Assembly: GCA_036583965.1 (NCBI GenBank)
Contig: JAZBQD010000030.1
Coordinates: forward strand, 83,270,800-83,334,799
Source of the DNA: Prunella strophiata
Taxonomy: Eukaryota > Chordata > Aves > Passeriformes > Prunellidae
Length of the DNA stretch: 64,000 nt
Reading direction: 5' to 3'
Shown here: piece by piece, positions 20,523-33,328 of the stretch
Layout: each line of letters begins with the position of its first letter
Position numbering within the stretch: the first letter of the stretch is position 1
Notes under the pieces: generated by a model
Databases searched by the model: none
Told to the model about the DNA's origin: nothing
What the model saw: only the letters and a program-made list of their open reading frames with translations
Made by a program: the position numbers and the translations under genes

Positions 20523-22575
20523 GTAAGTTTGGATGAAGGAGTGTTAAATTTTTAAGTGCTTTCTGACCTTTGTAATCTTATTTGCAGACACGGTTTCATT
20601 CTTTCTTTTTGGGGCCTCTGGAAGAAATAATTTTCTAAGCAGAAAGACATATTTGGTATCTCTGACAAGACATCTCAAAGCCAGCTGAGCTCATGACCTC
20701 TCAGTCTAGCATCACAGTCTCCACTTTAGAGGTCTCCTTGATATTTCCTACAATGTCCCTGGTACATACTGCAGCTCAGAACATCCCTTCTCACTGAACA
20801 AGGTGTAATGTCTTCCCATCCTGGAGGAATGGGACCTTTTACAATCAGCAAAAGGAATTTAAGACATTTTAGCCATGATTAAGACATGGCTATCCTCTGA
20901 TGTAGGCAACAATTCAGATTAGACATGGACTGAGACATTGCACTGGTATCTTATAGTACAGTAATAAGTTTGTGAACAATCAAATTAGAGCATCTTAAAA
21001 AATTGCCACCTGTAAGGTGATCAAAGTTTATAGTAATGTGAAGTTTAAAAAGTGGAATTTAAGCTGCCAATTTTGTCCCCAAACATGCCCCTTTTGATCT
21101 TGGTGCCACAGATCATTCTGTGGTCTGCCATTAGCAGAGATGCAGAAACCCACTGCTGAGTTAATTCATCATTGGGGTGACTTTTAGGAACCTCACAATA
21201 TTCTAACTCCTTGTTTGAAAACTATCAGGAGATTATGTGAAATATGTATTGACTAACCAGTTACATGACAGTGTGAAGCTGACACACAAGCACCTTCCAC
21301 ATGATGATGAATGATGAAAATGGATCTCAGATCTTCAAATTACCAGAGAAAAGAGTAGTTCTACTTCAGTTTAGGAATTCGATCTCTTCTGCAGCAGGGA
21401 GGGAGCCAAATATGCTTGCATTATCACAAAAAAAATGCCTTTTTACAAATGTAGGAGGACTTTCAGTTCACATATTTTTCTCCCAGAGATGAAGTAAGTC
21501 TCCAGAGGGCTGAAATCCAGAGCTGACTGGATTCTACCTATCACGCTTACTTACTGCCCTCTGGGAAAGGTTTTATTTTTTTTTCTCCTTCCCACTGCTA
21601 CATTGACCAAAAAGACTTTCTTGAGGCCTCTGGAAGTGTACAGCACCCCATTTTTAAAACAATGAGGCTATGTGAAATCAGTGCAGAAAAAGGAATGGGT
21701 TACCAGTAAGGTATCTGATATATCCCAAACATTAATGGCAAAGGGCAGAACAATCCCTTACTGAACTTTTAGAATTCCTAGTTCCCAGACATTCCTGGCA
21801 CAATGCTATTCATTATCTTTTCATTAGTACTACTTTCTGGAAGGAATTGTAAAATAATTTATAGTTAAAATGGTGAGGTGATATATTATGGTGAGAGCAG
21901 AATGTTTATGTGTGAAAGCTCACCCACACTCATAAAGGGGTGGGTGCGCTTTCACCAGGGGTGCTTGAATAAGTAACACACACCATCAAATTTAAAATAT
22001 GCTTTTAGTAATACAAGTTTTATCCCTGTTACCTTCCTATTGAAAAAAAAAATAAGAAGGAAAAGGAAAAAAAATTCCAGGGATCCTTGCACAATGGCAA
22101 TGTTTGGGAATGCAGTAGATAATAATATCACTACAAGCTCCAAGGACAATCCAGTGGCAAGAGTGTAGATCTGAAAGCATGAACAATAGATAAGAATAAG
22201 GAACAAGTAGTGTTCCCCTCTCCAAATGCAGCACTGTGAGGCTGCCCCAGACTGCTGCCTGCACCTCTGCAGTGAATTACAAGCACCCTGTGCTGCCCAC
22301 TAGCACTGAGGAAGGCTGGCATGAAATGGTCCATACCAGTGCCTGTAAACTATCCCAATTTCTAAATCACTGTGGCTGCAGGGAACGACTGCTAGCTTGT
22401 GCTAAGCCCAAACTGTGCTCAGACATTCTCTGGGATGAGTGGATCTGTCTCATTGATCCAGGGAAAAACCACACAAGGGCCTGTGCTAACAATTTAACGC
22501 CAGGGGCAGTCAAGTTCAAGCACTTAAACAGTTCTCAGTGTAATTTACTATTCTAGATGTAGCCAGTGTGTCTGG
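20523..22575. other. Non-coding sequence, nothing recognised
   Basis: About 2 kb of unique AT-rich sequence. No repeat family or convincing exon was seen. Confidence 0.45.
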
Positions 22576-22930
22576 GCTTGATAGATGCATTGAGAGGACG
22601 ATGGTGAAAAATGGGAAAAGGCTCAGAAGAGGGCCACAAAAGCGATTTGTTGCCTATAAAACTTAGTGAGGTGCTCCAAGAGCTGTATTTATTAATGTTA
22701 TTTAAGGGATCAAAAGGTGTGAAAGTGATCTACAAGAACCCATATTGAAAAAAGATTTCCTGCAGCTTACTACCCCATACTCCAGGAGTTAAAAACATGC
22801 TGATATCAAGGATCTAGATAAATTCAAGCTGTAAATAAGGACATTTTTAAGCATTAGGAGAATTTACTATGGAGCAAATTAACAAGTGCTCTGGTGGAGT
22901 CTTCATCATGTGTGATCTTTAATTTTTTTT
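22576..22930 (+). mobile_element. Ancient CR1-type LINE fragment
   Basis: The order of degenerate words follows the end of old amniote CR1 elements. It runs GGCTCAGAAGAGGGCCACAA, then CTCCAAGAGCTGTATTTATT, then GGTGTGAAAGTGATCTACAA (family: ggtgacttgatcacagtctataa). It continues with GATAAATTCAAGCTGTAAAT (family: gacaaattcagactggaaat), AAGGACATTTTTAAGCATTA and GGTGGAGTCTTCATCATG (family: gtggattctccatcact). It lies on the plus strand and is heavily mutated, with no open coding frame. The divergence implies insertion long before the CR1 copies at 18.5 or 63 kb. Boundaries are approximate. The match is from memory of the consensus. Confidence 0.72.
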
Positions 22931-23831
22931 TTCAATATCTTGTGAATACAACAAATGCTTGGGGACTCATAAGAAAAGAGTATCTGGGTTTCTTTGACTT
23001 TCTCACACAAAAAGTCAGTCTATTTTACTAGTGCCTTCTGATCTTGAATCTATGATTTGATGAAAAAGACTCTGTCAGTGTCTCTAAATTGTAAGTAAGA
23101 AGACTTCCTGCTAGATCTATGAAAAAAAAGAGAAATTCTTACCTATGCAGTTGTAATTAAAGCCATGTAGCCATTTTAGCAATTAGCGATGTAGCAAAAT
23201 TAGGGAAAACATTGCTGACCCTCATTGGAGCTAGACACCAGCTATTCTGTAGAATAAAACTGCTGTGAAAAACAGAAGTCATTCTTGACATAGCTGAAAC
23301 TAAATGGTCTTAGAGATCTCAAGTGTTTGTATCTGCCCTTTCTGGCTGTCTGAAGAGAGCAAGACCCACTCTAGTTGGCTCCTATGTTTCACAGGGAGCA
23401 ACAGAATTTCCGTGCTAAGGAACTTAACAGAATTTTTGCCAAGGAGATGTTTTCATATTCCAAACAAACCCAAACATAGCATGAGCTAATTGTCATGCTC
23501 TACCTTACCCTCAGTTATAAAAATACAAATTTGATCCATATTATTGCTGTGTAAACACAACAGTAGCAGAATTTAAAATAAGATTCCTACATGGATAAGA
23601 AACCTGATGACACAGACATATGGGTTTCCTTAAAACATCAACTTATTCATGAGACAAAGGTACAGATGAAAATTTACTTCAGAGTAGTTGATGGAGCAGA
23701 GCTCCTTCCCCAGCCCTTGGGGCTGAGTTCCACTGCACTTCCAATAGACCTACAATGCCTTGTCCCCCTCACAGATATGCAGTAACAAATCTAACTATTC
23801 AAAATCTATTTTCCTTTACAGTAAAGAAATT

Positions 23832-23861
23832 GTGAGCCTTTGTGAGCCTATGTGAGCCTTT
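23832..23861 (+). repeat. Three tandem copies of a 10-mer
   Basis: The unit GTGAGCCTTT appears three times head to tail, the middle copy reading GTGAGCCTAT. A short minisatellite-like array with no known association. Confidence 0.9.
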
Positions 23862-26800
23862 GCTGGGAAGATAGTTGGGTCATTGTAAGACACACATCTT
23901 TTTACACTGGCAAATCATTTATCCCACTACCCAAAATACTTTCAAGCCAGAAATTAAGCTGCATATATAATTATCCTGCCTGTAATACTTGAAACATAAA
24001 AATGGGGCAGTGGAGGTGAAATCCCTGCAAATCTTGTGGGTTTGGAATGGTTGGGTTATATTAATTTGGTTATTGGGATTCCTCAGCTTGAAGCCACATC
24101 TCTCTGGGAGGAAAGGTATCTGTGATGCTGCTTCCTGGTTCTGCACACTTCTTGGGTATCTACCCTCTGTCCAGCCCTCCATAATGATGAAATTCCCCCC
24201 ACACCCTTCCCTGAGATTAAAAAAATATTTTAATTAACAGCTTTTTAAAAATAAGATTCCTCTGAAAGTTTACATTTTCTGTTGTTGGAAGGTGTCAGTT
24301 TAATGATTAGTTTAGAATAATTAAAAGTCACCTCAGATGAAAAATTTTCATCCCCTTATTTTTGTAGCTGTTATTGCACAGAACTAATCCAGGAATTATT
24401 TCCACAAGTATTCATCATTTTTATAGTTGAGTGTAATCCACTCAGTCAGTAATGAAATATCTTAATTTATACACACAGACATTGTATTCTTGGTATTGTG
24501 TGACTTAGACTGTATAGGTTGTCTTAATTTTGTTTCTTATTCCTTTTTCTAGTTGCAGCAGGTGTCTCAGGATTGCCCATCACCTTTCTAATGTTGTATT
24601 ATGGGGAAAATTATTTCTGATATTTCCTGGATATTTCAATAACATAAAACATATACTGAACAGTAGAGAATTAATCTCTCAGGATTAATTTAGCATAAAA
24701 TGGCTAATGTTTACTAAACTCACAACCTTCTTCCCAGGGACTTCATGCACCCAGATGAGGTTTCCTAATCTATTCTTGTCAGCAAGTAGCCATTAAAGGA
24801 ATCTAATCCCGAGGTGGCACAGTAAGAAGTAGCTTTGCAGCATGTTTTTAAAGACATTTTTTGTGCAAGTTCCTAAAATCCAACAAATCCAACTGAAAAA
24901 ATATTAAATTACTATCATGTCAGTGAAAGAACGAGCTCCATCAGCCAGGGCAGTGTGAGTCAGCACCAGAGGAATCTTCAGCTCTTCCCCAGGGAGCTCC
25001 ACCTCATGCAGAGGACCAAATTTTGCAGTTCCTTACAAAAGTACTTTATTTGCATGCAGCAGGACAAATTGGTGGCCAAACACCTGTATTCCTCCAAAAC
25101 CTCTCCCTTTTCCAGGATGCACTTCGAAATGTCAGCCACAGGACCTCTCTGTCTTTCACTCAGAACTTGGGTGTTCTGCTGTAGACATGACAACAACCTC
25201 CAGGCACACCAAGAGCACCCTCCCACTGTCACTCTCAGCCAGGCACTGCTGCTGCCCCCACCAGCCTGCATGCCCCTGCAGCCTGTGTGCCTCTGCATGG
25301 CCTGAAACCCAGCCTGAAAAATAGGGTTTGCATGTTTGTGGCACCTCAGGGAATTCTAAGTTCAGCTCTATTGGCTTAAACATCTTCCCCAAGAGAACTT
25401 GGATACAGAAACTTTGATGGGCCCATACATTCTTGGACTATGCAACATTTTATTCTATTTGTTTATTGTATTCATAGATAAAAATGCCTCATTAACTGCA
25501 CAAATGAATTTCCTCTCCAATTATAGTCACCTTTTATTTCAATATAGAAAAACAAGTAAGCACTGATATAAAACACTGCACTCTGTTGAACTCTGTATTT
25601 ATCTAATGTATTTTTTAAAGTCCTTCTTTGTGAAGCCTTAAAACATTCAAGTTTATTCTTCTTCAGAAGAAAATCAGTTTTTAAAATCTTCAGCAGACTG
25701 GAACATCCATCCTTCTAACTACTAGTAATATAAATTCTGCAGATACTAGGACTATTATTCATCACAGAGCTCTCTTAGCTCTGCAGAAATGAAAGAAATA
25801 TTTTATAAAACCACACACATAACCCACACAAACCCATAACTTAGGAAGACTGTGAGAATCTATGATAATATCATGGACCTAAATCTGTTTAGAGGGAAGA
25901 TGCTATTGGCACATATTGATTTCTGGTATGTTGAGAACAACAGAGCAAGAGGATAGGATGGGGGCTAAATTTTCCTCAGATCTCAGGACAGTTTCAGTAT
26001 TTCTAGTACTGTTGTAGGCATGACCAGTTAAAGAAATGAGAGAGGCAATTCTTGACAGGGAGAGATAATCTAATTATTTAAAAATCTTTCTATTAGATCA
26101 CTGTATTCCCTGTGGCAGTGTCCTCAGGAAAACAAGCTGGTAACTCTTTCCAAGCATTGCTTCCAAGTGTGAGAGTGTGAACCTCTGTTATGCTTCCATG
26201 GACAGGGACCAGGCTGGGTGGAAAATTACTTAAAGGCACAAGCCTTTACTGATATCCTTGTAAAATTAAAACTTACAGCTTCATTCTTACAAGCAGTTAC
26301 AATCACTAAACTGTGGGCATGGGAGTGGTCCCATTGCAGCCAATACACATACATGCATGCTTCACCTTCAACATCTTCTTCAAAGAAGTCCCAAACCAGC
26401 CTAAACATTAAATCCAAGTCAAGAAGGTCCTACCCAGAGTAGTGTCACCAATATGGACATCTATTGTTGTCCCTCTGCTCTGTGCCAATGGCCATGAGAT
26501 CCACTGGCAGGCTCTGAAGCACTGCCCCTGGCCAGAATAGTGTTACTTGGGGATGCTCCATTCCCAGGCGTTGGGAAAACTTTAAAAGCCAGAATTGCAT
26601 TGTGCAAGGGGCAGTGAGGGCTCTGTAACACAACAAGATGGTGAGATTTGCCCTTTCCATCTCTGGGCCTGACAGAAGCCCAACTTCAACAGCTCTGAAG
26701 CCCACTACCAAAGGTATCAGCCACTGAACCATTGAGTGAAAGCTGTGGGAGCTGTGGATTTGAATATAGTGATGGTACCGGCTTGAATACGCATCTGCAT

Positions 26801-27635
26801 TTCTCATGCTTCTGGCCAATTACCTCCTGCAAAGGCTGTTATTTAAAATAACTAATAGAGGTTTTAGTTCTAAGAGCTGCATTTTTTTTTTTATGTAAAC
26901 ATAAAGATATGCAATACATCATTAAATGATAGTTAATGGAGAAGTAGAAAAAACACATTTAAAGGCATCTGCTGAGTGCCATTAGTGATTATTATTCAAG
27001 CCTAGACATTATGAGTGAAATTTTCCTCAGCTGAACCTGACTAGTAGTTAATGGAACTGCAACCATTTTGGTCATGTAATTTTAAATGCATTCGTGAAGC
27101 TCAAGTGTTAAACTGCAAAGTTTTCTTTGATTGTGAGTGCCCCTGACACCAATACAGTTCTATTTCTTCAAATGTCAGTAGGATGGAATTGATGGACAAA
27201 AGTGAGATGGACACAAGTTATGCTACCTTATTCCCCAAGGTTTATAGAAATCTTTCCAGCCACTGTACAACACAGTAGAGGAGAAATTTCAATCTCTTTT
27301 CTTTCTTTACAGACTCATGACAGTAGAGCTAAATTCAATTCACCAGCCAAATCCACCAACCCATTTGCACTATTTTTCTACTCAAGTTATATTTTCTGAC
27401 ATTTTTAGATTTTGCTAAAAATAAAACTCATCTGAAAGTAGGAGTTATATTTATTTTGGACTTTTTTTCATGCTCAATCCACTGATTTGAAGCAGTTTAG
27501 GTACAGCTTTATTAGCATTCTGTGAATTACTTTGTTGTGTGGCAGACTGCAAAAAGACCATTCTGAAGGATGCATTAATAATAAAAAAGTTGGTACTGTG
27601 ATGTGATGTGATAGTAAAAGGTGGTTTAGACAGTC

Positions 27636-27681
27636 ATTTGGGGTAATTATAGGGATAATTGATTAATTTGGGGTAATTATA
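27636..27681 (+). repeat. Short direct repeat, 30-bp period
   Basis: The 16-bp word ATTTGGGGTAATTATA occurs exactly at 27,636-27,651 and again at 27,666-27,681. The unit is 30 bp and present 1.5 times, probably a replication-slippage duplication of AT-rich sequence. Confidence 0.9.
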
Positions 27682-30211
27682 ACTAGCAGTAGCCATTTAA
27701 AGGTCCTAGCATGTGTTTTGTTAGAGAAGAAATGTTAACCCTAGCGTCTTGGCCAGTCTCCAGCACAAGCAATTACGTTCTTGCTGCAGTAGTTAACCAT
27801 CCCTTGTAGCTTCAATTAGATATGGCATTCTTCAGTTTCTCTCAGGGAGCTGCTGAGCTGTGTTTCTGGCGCTGTTCTCTGGCTGTTTTGTTCCAGCTGA
27901 GAGGTCCCAGTATTTCAGTTATAAATGAAGTCTTCTCTGCTTGTAAAAGGCTTCTTGAGCGCAGTCTCGGAGCACTGCATAAATCAATAAACAACAGATG
28001 CACTTGATATTGTATACTGACTTGAGGGCAGGAGGAAAAAAACCAAAAGCAAGGAATGATACTGGCAGAAAGATAACCCCAGGCTATGAATAAAACATGC
28101 ACACCTATAACCATGAAGAGTTCACAGAGCAGCAAAAGGGCAAAGGCAGTAACAAAGGGCTTGGTCCTGGAGGAGGAAAACAAATAAAACCCAGAAAAAC
28201 TGATTTACCATTGAATCAATCACAGAGGATCCAAAGATACTTTACTCTAGATAATTTTAGGAAAGGAAATAAGGATAGCTAGTCCCAAGGTTTCCCTCTC
28301 TAAAGGGTGAAAGCAAGAAAAGAAATTTAAAAAACAACCTGACCAATACCAATGCAACCTTGCATGGTTAAAAGTACTTTATAGCTGCAGTTAGGTGGGA
28401 AATGCCTCAATTTCTAAAGAACTGTTTAAAGAAATCTTACTACAACCTAAGCAAGTATTGCATATCCATTCCATATCCCAGGGGTATATTACAGTCAAAA
28501 TAATAATGTGACTACATCCCAAGAGATCTCTAGACAACTACAAGTTATAGCCAGGATAAGAATGTGTAGAAAGGATCGATGTAAAAGAGCAAAATGTTAA
28601 AAATATCACCTTTGTCTCTGCAACCTGGATTACTCTTCTGTAAATCTAAACTATTTTTCTCAGTCAATCTTATTTCTGCTTTTCTACTTATTCTTTTTTT
28701 TGTGTGTGTGTGTAATATTAGATTTCCATAAATAGAAATATTCTGTTGTGGTTTTCGGCTATATGTAGAAGGAAGAGAGGAACACTTCGAGCACTTCATC
28801 TATGAGGTCTAGTTAATGAGGTCTAGCTGTCAGGGTGGTAAGGGAGTCATAAGGGGGTTGAGTTTTTCATTTTCATAAAACTTCATGCTAATCCAGAAAA
28901 GCTATTATGCCTATTAAATCATCCTCATCCTCTCAACCTGGTGTTTCTCTGGCTTTTTTGCCCAAACACTTTACATCCCCATCAGAGCAGGCTTTGAATA
29001 TTTTCTCAGTTATCTCCTTCACCCCACCCTCACAACAGTCACATGGTTAACTGTCCCCTCTTGAGTCAGAGTTGAAAGATAAGAAATTGAGGTACAGGTA
29101 TAGGAGTTTGAGCTTCATTTTGTTGCTTCCTCTTGATAGAAATATTACTGAGAGGACTTCTGAGCCAAGGGTAATCAGCTGAGATGTATTTGAAATGTAT
29201 CATGCTGTGGCACAAACCCTCCAGACCATGAGGGGCAGTTCTGCCATGTTCAGCTGGAGACTTCAGACAGACCCCAAGGGATACAGGTTCAAAAAATAAG
29301 TTTCTGTTGACCTCACAAGACAGGCAGTGGGATTCTGATGCAGAATTAGATGTCATTCTGAAATACAAATTGTCCAGATACAAACTCATTACATTTAACT
29401 TCTATGTAGGAAAATCCCATTTATCACATTTTGTGTGTTTTGAGGAGTATTTCCTCTATAATTATATTGTTTTCATCTTCATGAAACTTCCCAGGACTGT
29501 TTGGTAAATTGTAGACAGGTTTTTTAACCTGATGAACAAACTATGGCCGTTATGACTATGCTTTGTTTCTAGATTATCTCATTTTCAGTTGGGTCTAATA
29601 TTTGTTTTCTACATTGGACACTGGGCATGACCCATTAAACATCCTTGTCTCATGGTCCAGCTGAAAGTCATTGTCCATTCAGTATTTTAACCCAATCTGA
29701 AAGAAAAACTGCTACAGAGAACAAGCAGATCTCAAGAAAAGAGCAGGGCCATTCAGAGAAAGGAAGGCAAGTGATGGAAAGCAAAACCTCTGGTTTATTT
29801 GTATTTTTTATTGATGCTGACAAGATTAAAATGGTTTGCATTTGACACAATGGAGGGTCAGACGAGAATTAATCCCCATTGTCTCACCTGGTTCCCCTTC
29901 ACCTAAGTAATAATTCAGAACAATATTTATGGCATCAGGAAGAGAAGACAGCTGGTGGGACTTTGACAGGTGGGACCAACTGGCTCCTTACCAGCATACA
30001 CCACTGAGATTTGGGGAAGTCCTGGCTAATTACTACCAGATCAGACACTTGTTGGGGGTGCTGGTTGTAGCTCTGAACTGTGCAGAAACAAGAAGGAATC
30101 AATGACAGTCTTTCTCCATATTCTGCTTTTCTTGCATTGTTCAAATGCACCTTTTGTGTTCCAGACTTTCTGCAGTCCTTGATATTCCACCCTTATAAAT
30201 AATAATCTCAA

Positions 30212-31771
30212 TGTTGCTTGAGTACAGAGATCAAAAGGATTTTATTAAAGGAAAGTGCAACCATGGAGGGGAAAAAAAAGATCTTTCCACCTGGAAAACA
30301 TGGGGACCAGAGAACCCTGGCAGGGAAGGGATGGAGGCAGTTTAGCAGGTAGGACTAGAAATCCTTATGGTTATCTTACAGCACTTTTAGAATCATCTCA
30401 CTTCCACAACTCCAAGAGAGGGCCTGTGGCAGACGTAGTGCTGCTCTACTAACTTGGCCTAGAATATAATGCTGGAGAGGGTGATTAAAAGCACAAGGGA
30501 TACAGGGTGCTGAAGAGACAGTCTGAGTTTCTTGTGCACACTGTTATGCCTCCACCACCTGAAGTATCTGCCAATGCTAATCCCACGTCACAAGTATGGA
30601 ATACAGCAGCAAGAGCAGAAATCTCTGCTCCAAACTGTGAATAGCATTCACCCAGAACATGCTCCCCATGGACAACCAGGGAGCTCCTGCCTCCCACAGT
30701 AAACTCAGTGCTGGGTGGCCCCAGAGCAGCCAACCTCCAGGATGAGAGGCACACCTGGGCCTTGCAGCCTGGTTTCAACCACAGGTTCCTATTCTTCTCA
30801 AGCAAGAAAATGAAAGCAGCCACCATCCATACCCCAGCTGTATTCCCACCCTGTGCTATTTTGGGACGATTGCAGCCAGCATCTCTCAGCTGCCTAGGCT
30901 AGCTCTGTGGGCAGCTGTCCTTCTGCACAAGTCTCACTGCACTGTGCCACTGATTCACCAGGGAGACAGGCAGGCATGGCACACACCATGTGTGACAGTC
31001 CCTGATGTGTTTGGGGCAGTCATGTTCCCAGCAGAGGCAGAGCTGGTCTCCAGACTTGGCTCAAAGTCTCTGGACAGCATGGCAGGAGGAGACCTTAGCA
31101 GTGAAATCATTCCATCCCAGGGCCAGCACAGGGACCAGTGCAGCTCTGTGCTGAGTTGCAGTGCAATGGTGTGAGTTGTGCTACATAAGCTGATGCTGGA
31201 TGAATGATTGGTGAGGAAAAGGAAGCCTTAAGTAGAGGAACAGGGTTCCAGCCAGACTGTCCTCATTGCTCTGCATTGTATGTACACACATATTGTGTAC
31301 ACACACTCATTCAAGTCTTTCTATGGCTACTGTGTATTACAACACCAGCCAAAGGAACATCTCTGGGGCCAGAGAGTAGCTGGTTTTCACAGAAAGCTGT
31401 CTTTAGAGGGCCAGGCAGACTTTCCCAGGAGATGTTGTGGATCAGCTGCTGTAATGGGCCTGGGAGTGCCCTTCAGACAGGTAAAGAGGTAGAGGTGTAT
31501 GTGTTTGGGATCAGAAAAGCATTGTTGTGAATTCCTGGCTCTGGTCAGAGATCAGAAGCTGTGTAGGCATGAGAAGTTGAAGAGGCATCAGTGCTATGCT
31601 GTTCCTGGTACAAAATGTCCAAAAGATGGAGGAGAAAACATGGGGAATAAGCCTCTTACCTTGGCTGGTGGCTCTGTCACCTTTCTGTGAACACATGAGA
31701 ACTAAGGAGATTCCCAACCATTTTCCTTTTCTCCCTTAGTACTCTGTTCCTTATCTTTGGATTTCCCCTTT
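30212..31771. other. Non-coding sequence; weak hint of a minus-strand LTR end
   Basis: On the minus strand, AATAAA (complement of 30,241-30,246) is followed about 30 nt later by GCAACA, the form of an LTR 3' end. However, I could not find the other boundary or a flanking duplication, so I do not call an element. The rest, which is fairly GC-rich around 30.6-31.2 kb, holds overlapping frames with no known domain. Confidence 0.3.
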
Positions 31772-32173
31772 TGTGGGAGTCAGGGGAACTGGTTCTCTTC
31801 CTGACCTCAGGAAACTGCTGCTCCTCACTGTTGTATTGCACTAAGCAGTTATTTAGTTGATAATGGTTTTTGCACTGGGTGTTTGGGTCATTTGCACTGT
31901 TATATAATCTGTATCCTGTTGTATCACATGGTGTGTCCCATTCCTCCCCTTTCCCCCTCCAGGCCCTGGTGGGCAGGGGTTAATCCTGGGTTCACCCCTT
32001 CCCCCTTGTATCCCTTTGGCTGTGGTCTCCTTCCTCCACCCCCCTTCCCCTGACATTAAAACCCCCTGGACAGGTGAGCTTGTGCTCTTTTTCACCTGGG
32101 AAGCCCTGAAGATTGTCTGGTGGCTCCTACCAAGGAAATAAAGTAGGACTTTGTTCCAGAGAGGAAAAGAGCA
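31772..32173 (+). mobile_element. Probable solo LTR of an endogenous retrovirus (ERVL-like)
   Basis: The 402-bp segment starts TGTGGGAG and ends AGAGCA, fitting TG...CA termini. It is flanked by an exact 5-bp direct repeat CCTTT (31,767-31,771 and 32,174-32,178). A 5-bp duplication is the usual size for ERVL-class insertions. Internally there is a C/T-rich U3 part (31,940-32,050), a TATA-like CATTAAAA at about 32,054, and AATAAA at 32,137-32,142 with about 31 nt to the 3' edge, in the expected U3-R-U5 order. A donor-like GGACAG|GTGAGC lies at 32,074 within the presumed R region. No gag, pol or env sequence and no second LTR lie nearby, so it is most simply a solo LTR. Family and exact ends are inferred; the body is recognised by structure only. 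Confidence 0.55.
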
Positions 32174-32178
32174 CCTTT

Positions 32179-33250
32179 CGTCTCTTACTTTTGTCTCATG
32201 TAAGATTGATCAGGGCTAAGGTCCAGAGCCAGCCAGATTGGACTGGATCAGCCTCGCAGGTCAATCTCACACCTCACTTTCCAGGCTGCAGTCAGACATG
32301 CTGCAGTACAGGCAAGCTCTCCCTGCCCTGAGGCCAGATTGGCCACTGACAACCCCAGTCCTCTTGTAGGTCCTCCAAGGACAGCTGACCTTGCCTCTGT
32401 GCCTTTGCCTCACTGCTTTTGCTGAAGCATCTCTGTAACTAGGGTTCAGAAAGGGGCATCTTGCTGCAAAACAGCCTTCCTAGCTTGATGTCCAGCAGAA
32501 CTAAAACCTCTGCCTCTGCCTAGTCAGCACTCCATTGGGTAAGGTTGGGTCAGGAAGATAAGAATGTTGTATACACAGTGTGGGATGGTTATTGCAATGG
32601 CTGCTGCAGGAGGTATTTTGGAAAATCCAGTCTTTCAGAGGTGCAGAATTCTAATACAAGACAGGAGGTCTCATTCAAAGAAAAGCAACCAAGGAAAGGT
32701 GACATTGCAGACACCAGCTGCAAAAGAAAGCTCAGTGCAGGCATAGTTAATGAAAGCCCAGTGGAAGCAAACAGCAAAAAGAAAAAGTGGATTCATGGGG
32801 CTCAAAACTTTCAGCAGCTGGAGGGCATGATTATGGGTGGCAATGAGCAGGAGCTAGAAAGAACAGTGAAAATTGTTGCAATAACTGTGGATGGTTGGAT
32901 TTGGACAGGCAATACTGACCAAGTATGAAGTCTACTGACAGGAAGTTAATCCATCAAACTGCTTTGAACACATTTGAGACAGGCAGAAGGAGTTTATAAA
33001 CACCTGACACTTCCTATTAGAAGTTCAAGGCATTTTTCACCAAATACTAGACGTGTTTGAGCTTTAACATATTATCAAACCACATCCTCACATTGAAGGA
33101 TATACAATATGCTTATATACATATATATGTATGTACACATATAATAAAACAGGAGGGATCCCCAGTCCAGAAGTCAGTGACTGGCAGATATTGCAGCTCT
33201 CCAGTAATGTCTGGCAATTATCATCAGCAGATGGAAATATTCTCTCCCAG
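32179..33250. other. Non-coding sequence, nothing recognised
   Basis: Unique sequence after the LTR. The plus-strand frame at 32,545-32,928 (127 codons) is Lys-rich in its middle and matches no family that I know, including retroviral proteins. It is probably a chance frame. Confidence 0.45.
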
Positions 33251-33328
33251 AAAAAAACAAAGACAAAAACAAAAACAAAACAAAAACCAACCAAAAAAAA
33301 AAAAAAAACCAAAAAAAAAACCAAGCAA
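33251..33328 (+). repeat. A-rich low-complexity tract, (AAAAAC)n-like
   Basis: Runs of A are interrupted by single C or CC, passing from AAAAAC units to A tracts of 16 and 10 nt. It is similar in nature to the tract at 14,028. No retroposon body was recognised upstream. Confidence 0.85.

Larger units (their letters stand above)
22931..30211. other. Non-coding sequence; no gene recognised
   Basis: About 7.3 kb of unique, mostly AT-rich sequence. Small simple repeats are present: three copies of a 10-mer (23,832-23,861), a 30-bp period repeat of 1.5 copies (27,636-27,681), a short TG run (28,700-28,714) and a 14-bp period duplication (28,802-28,826). The minus-strand frame at 24,978-25,298 and the others here have no recognisable domain. 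Confidence 0.45.

Noticed and set aside
30212..30520. Possible minus-strand LTR (AATAAA then GCAACA end)
   Set aside because: No second boundary, no target duplication and no recognised body sequence were found.
32545..32928. 127-codon frame after the LTR, possible retroviral protein
   Set aside because: No gag, protease, pol or env motif; no primer-binding site directly after the LTR; no second LTR found.
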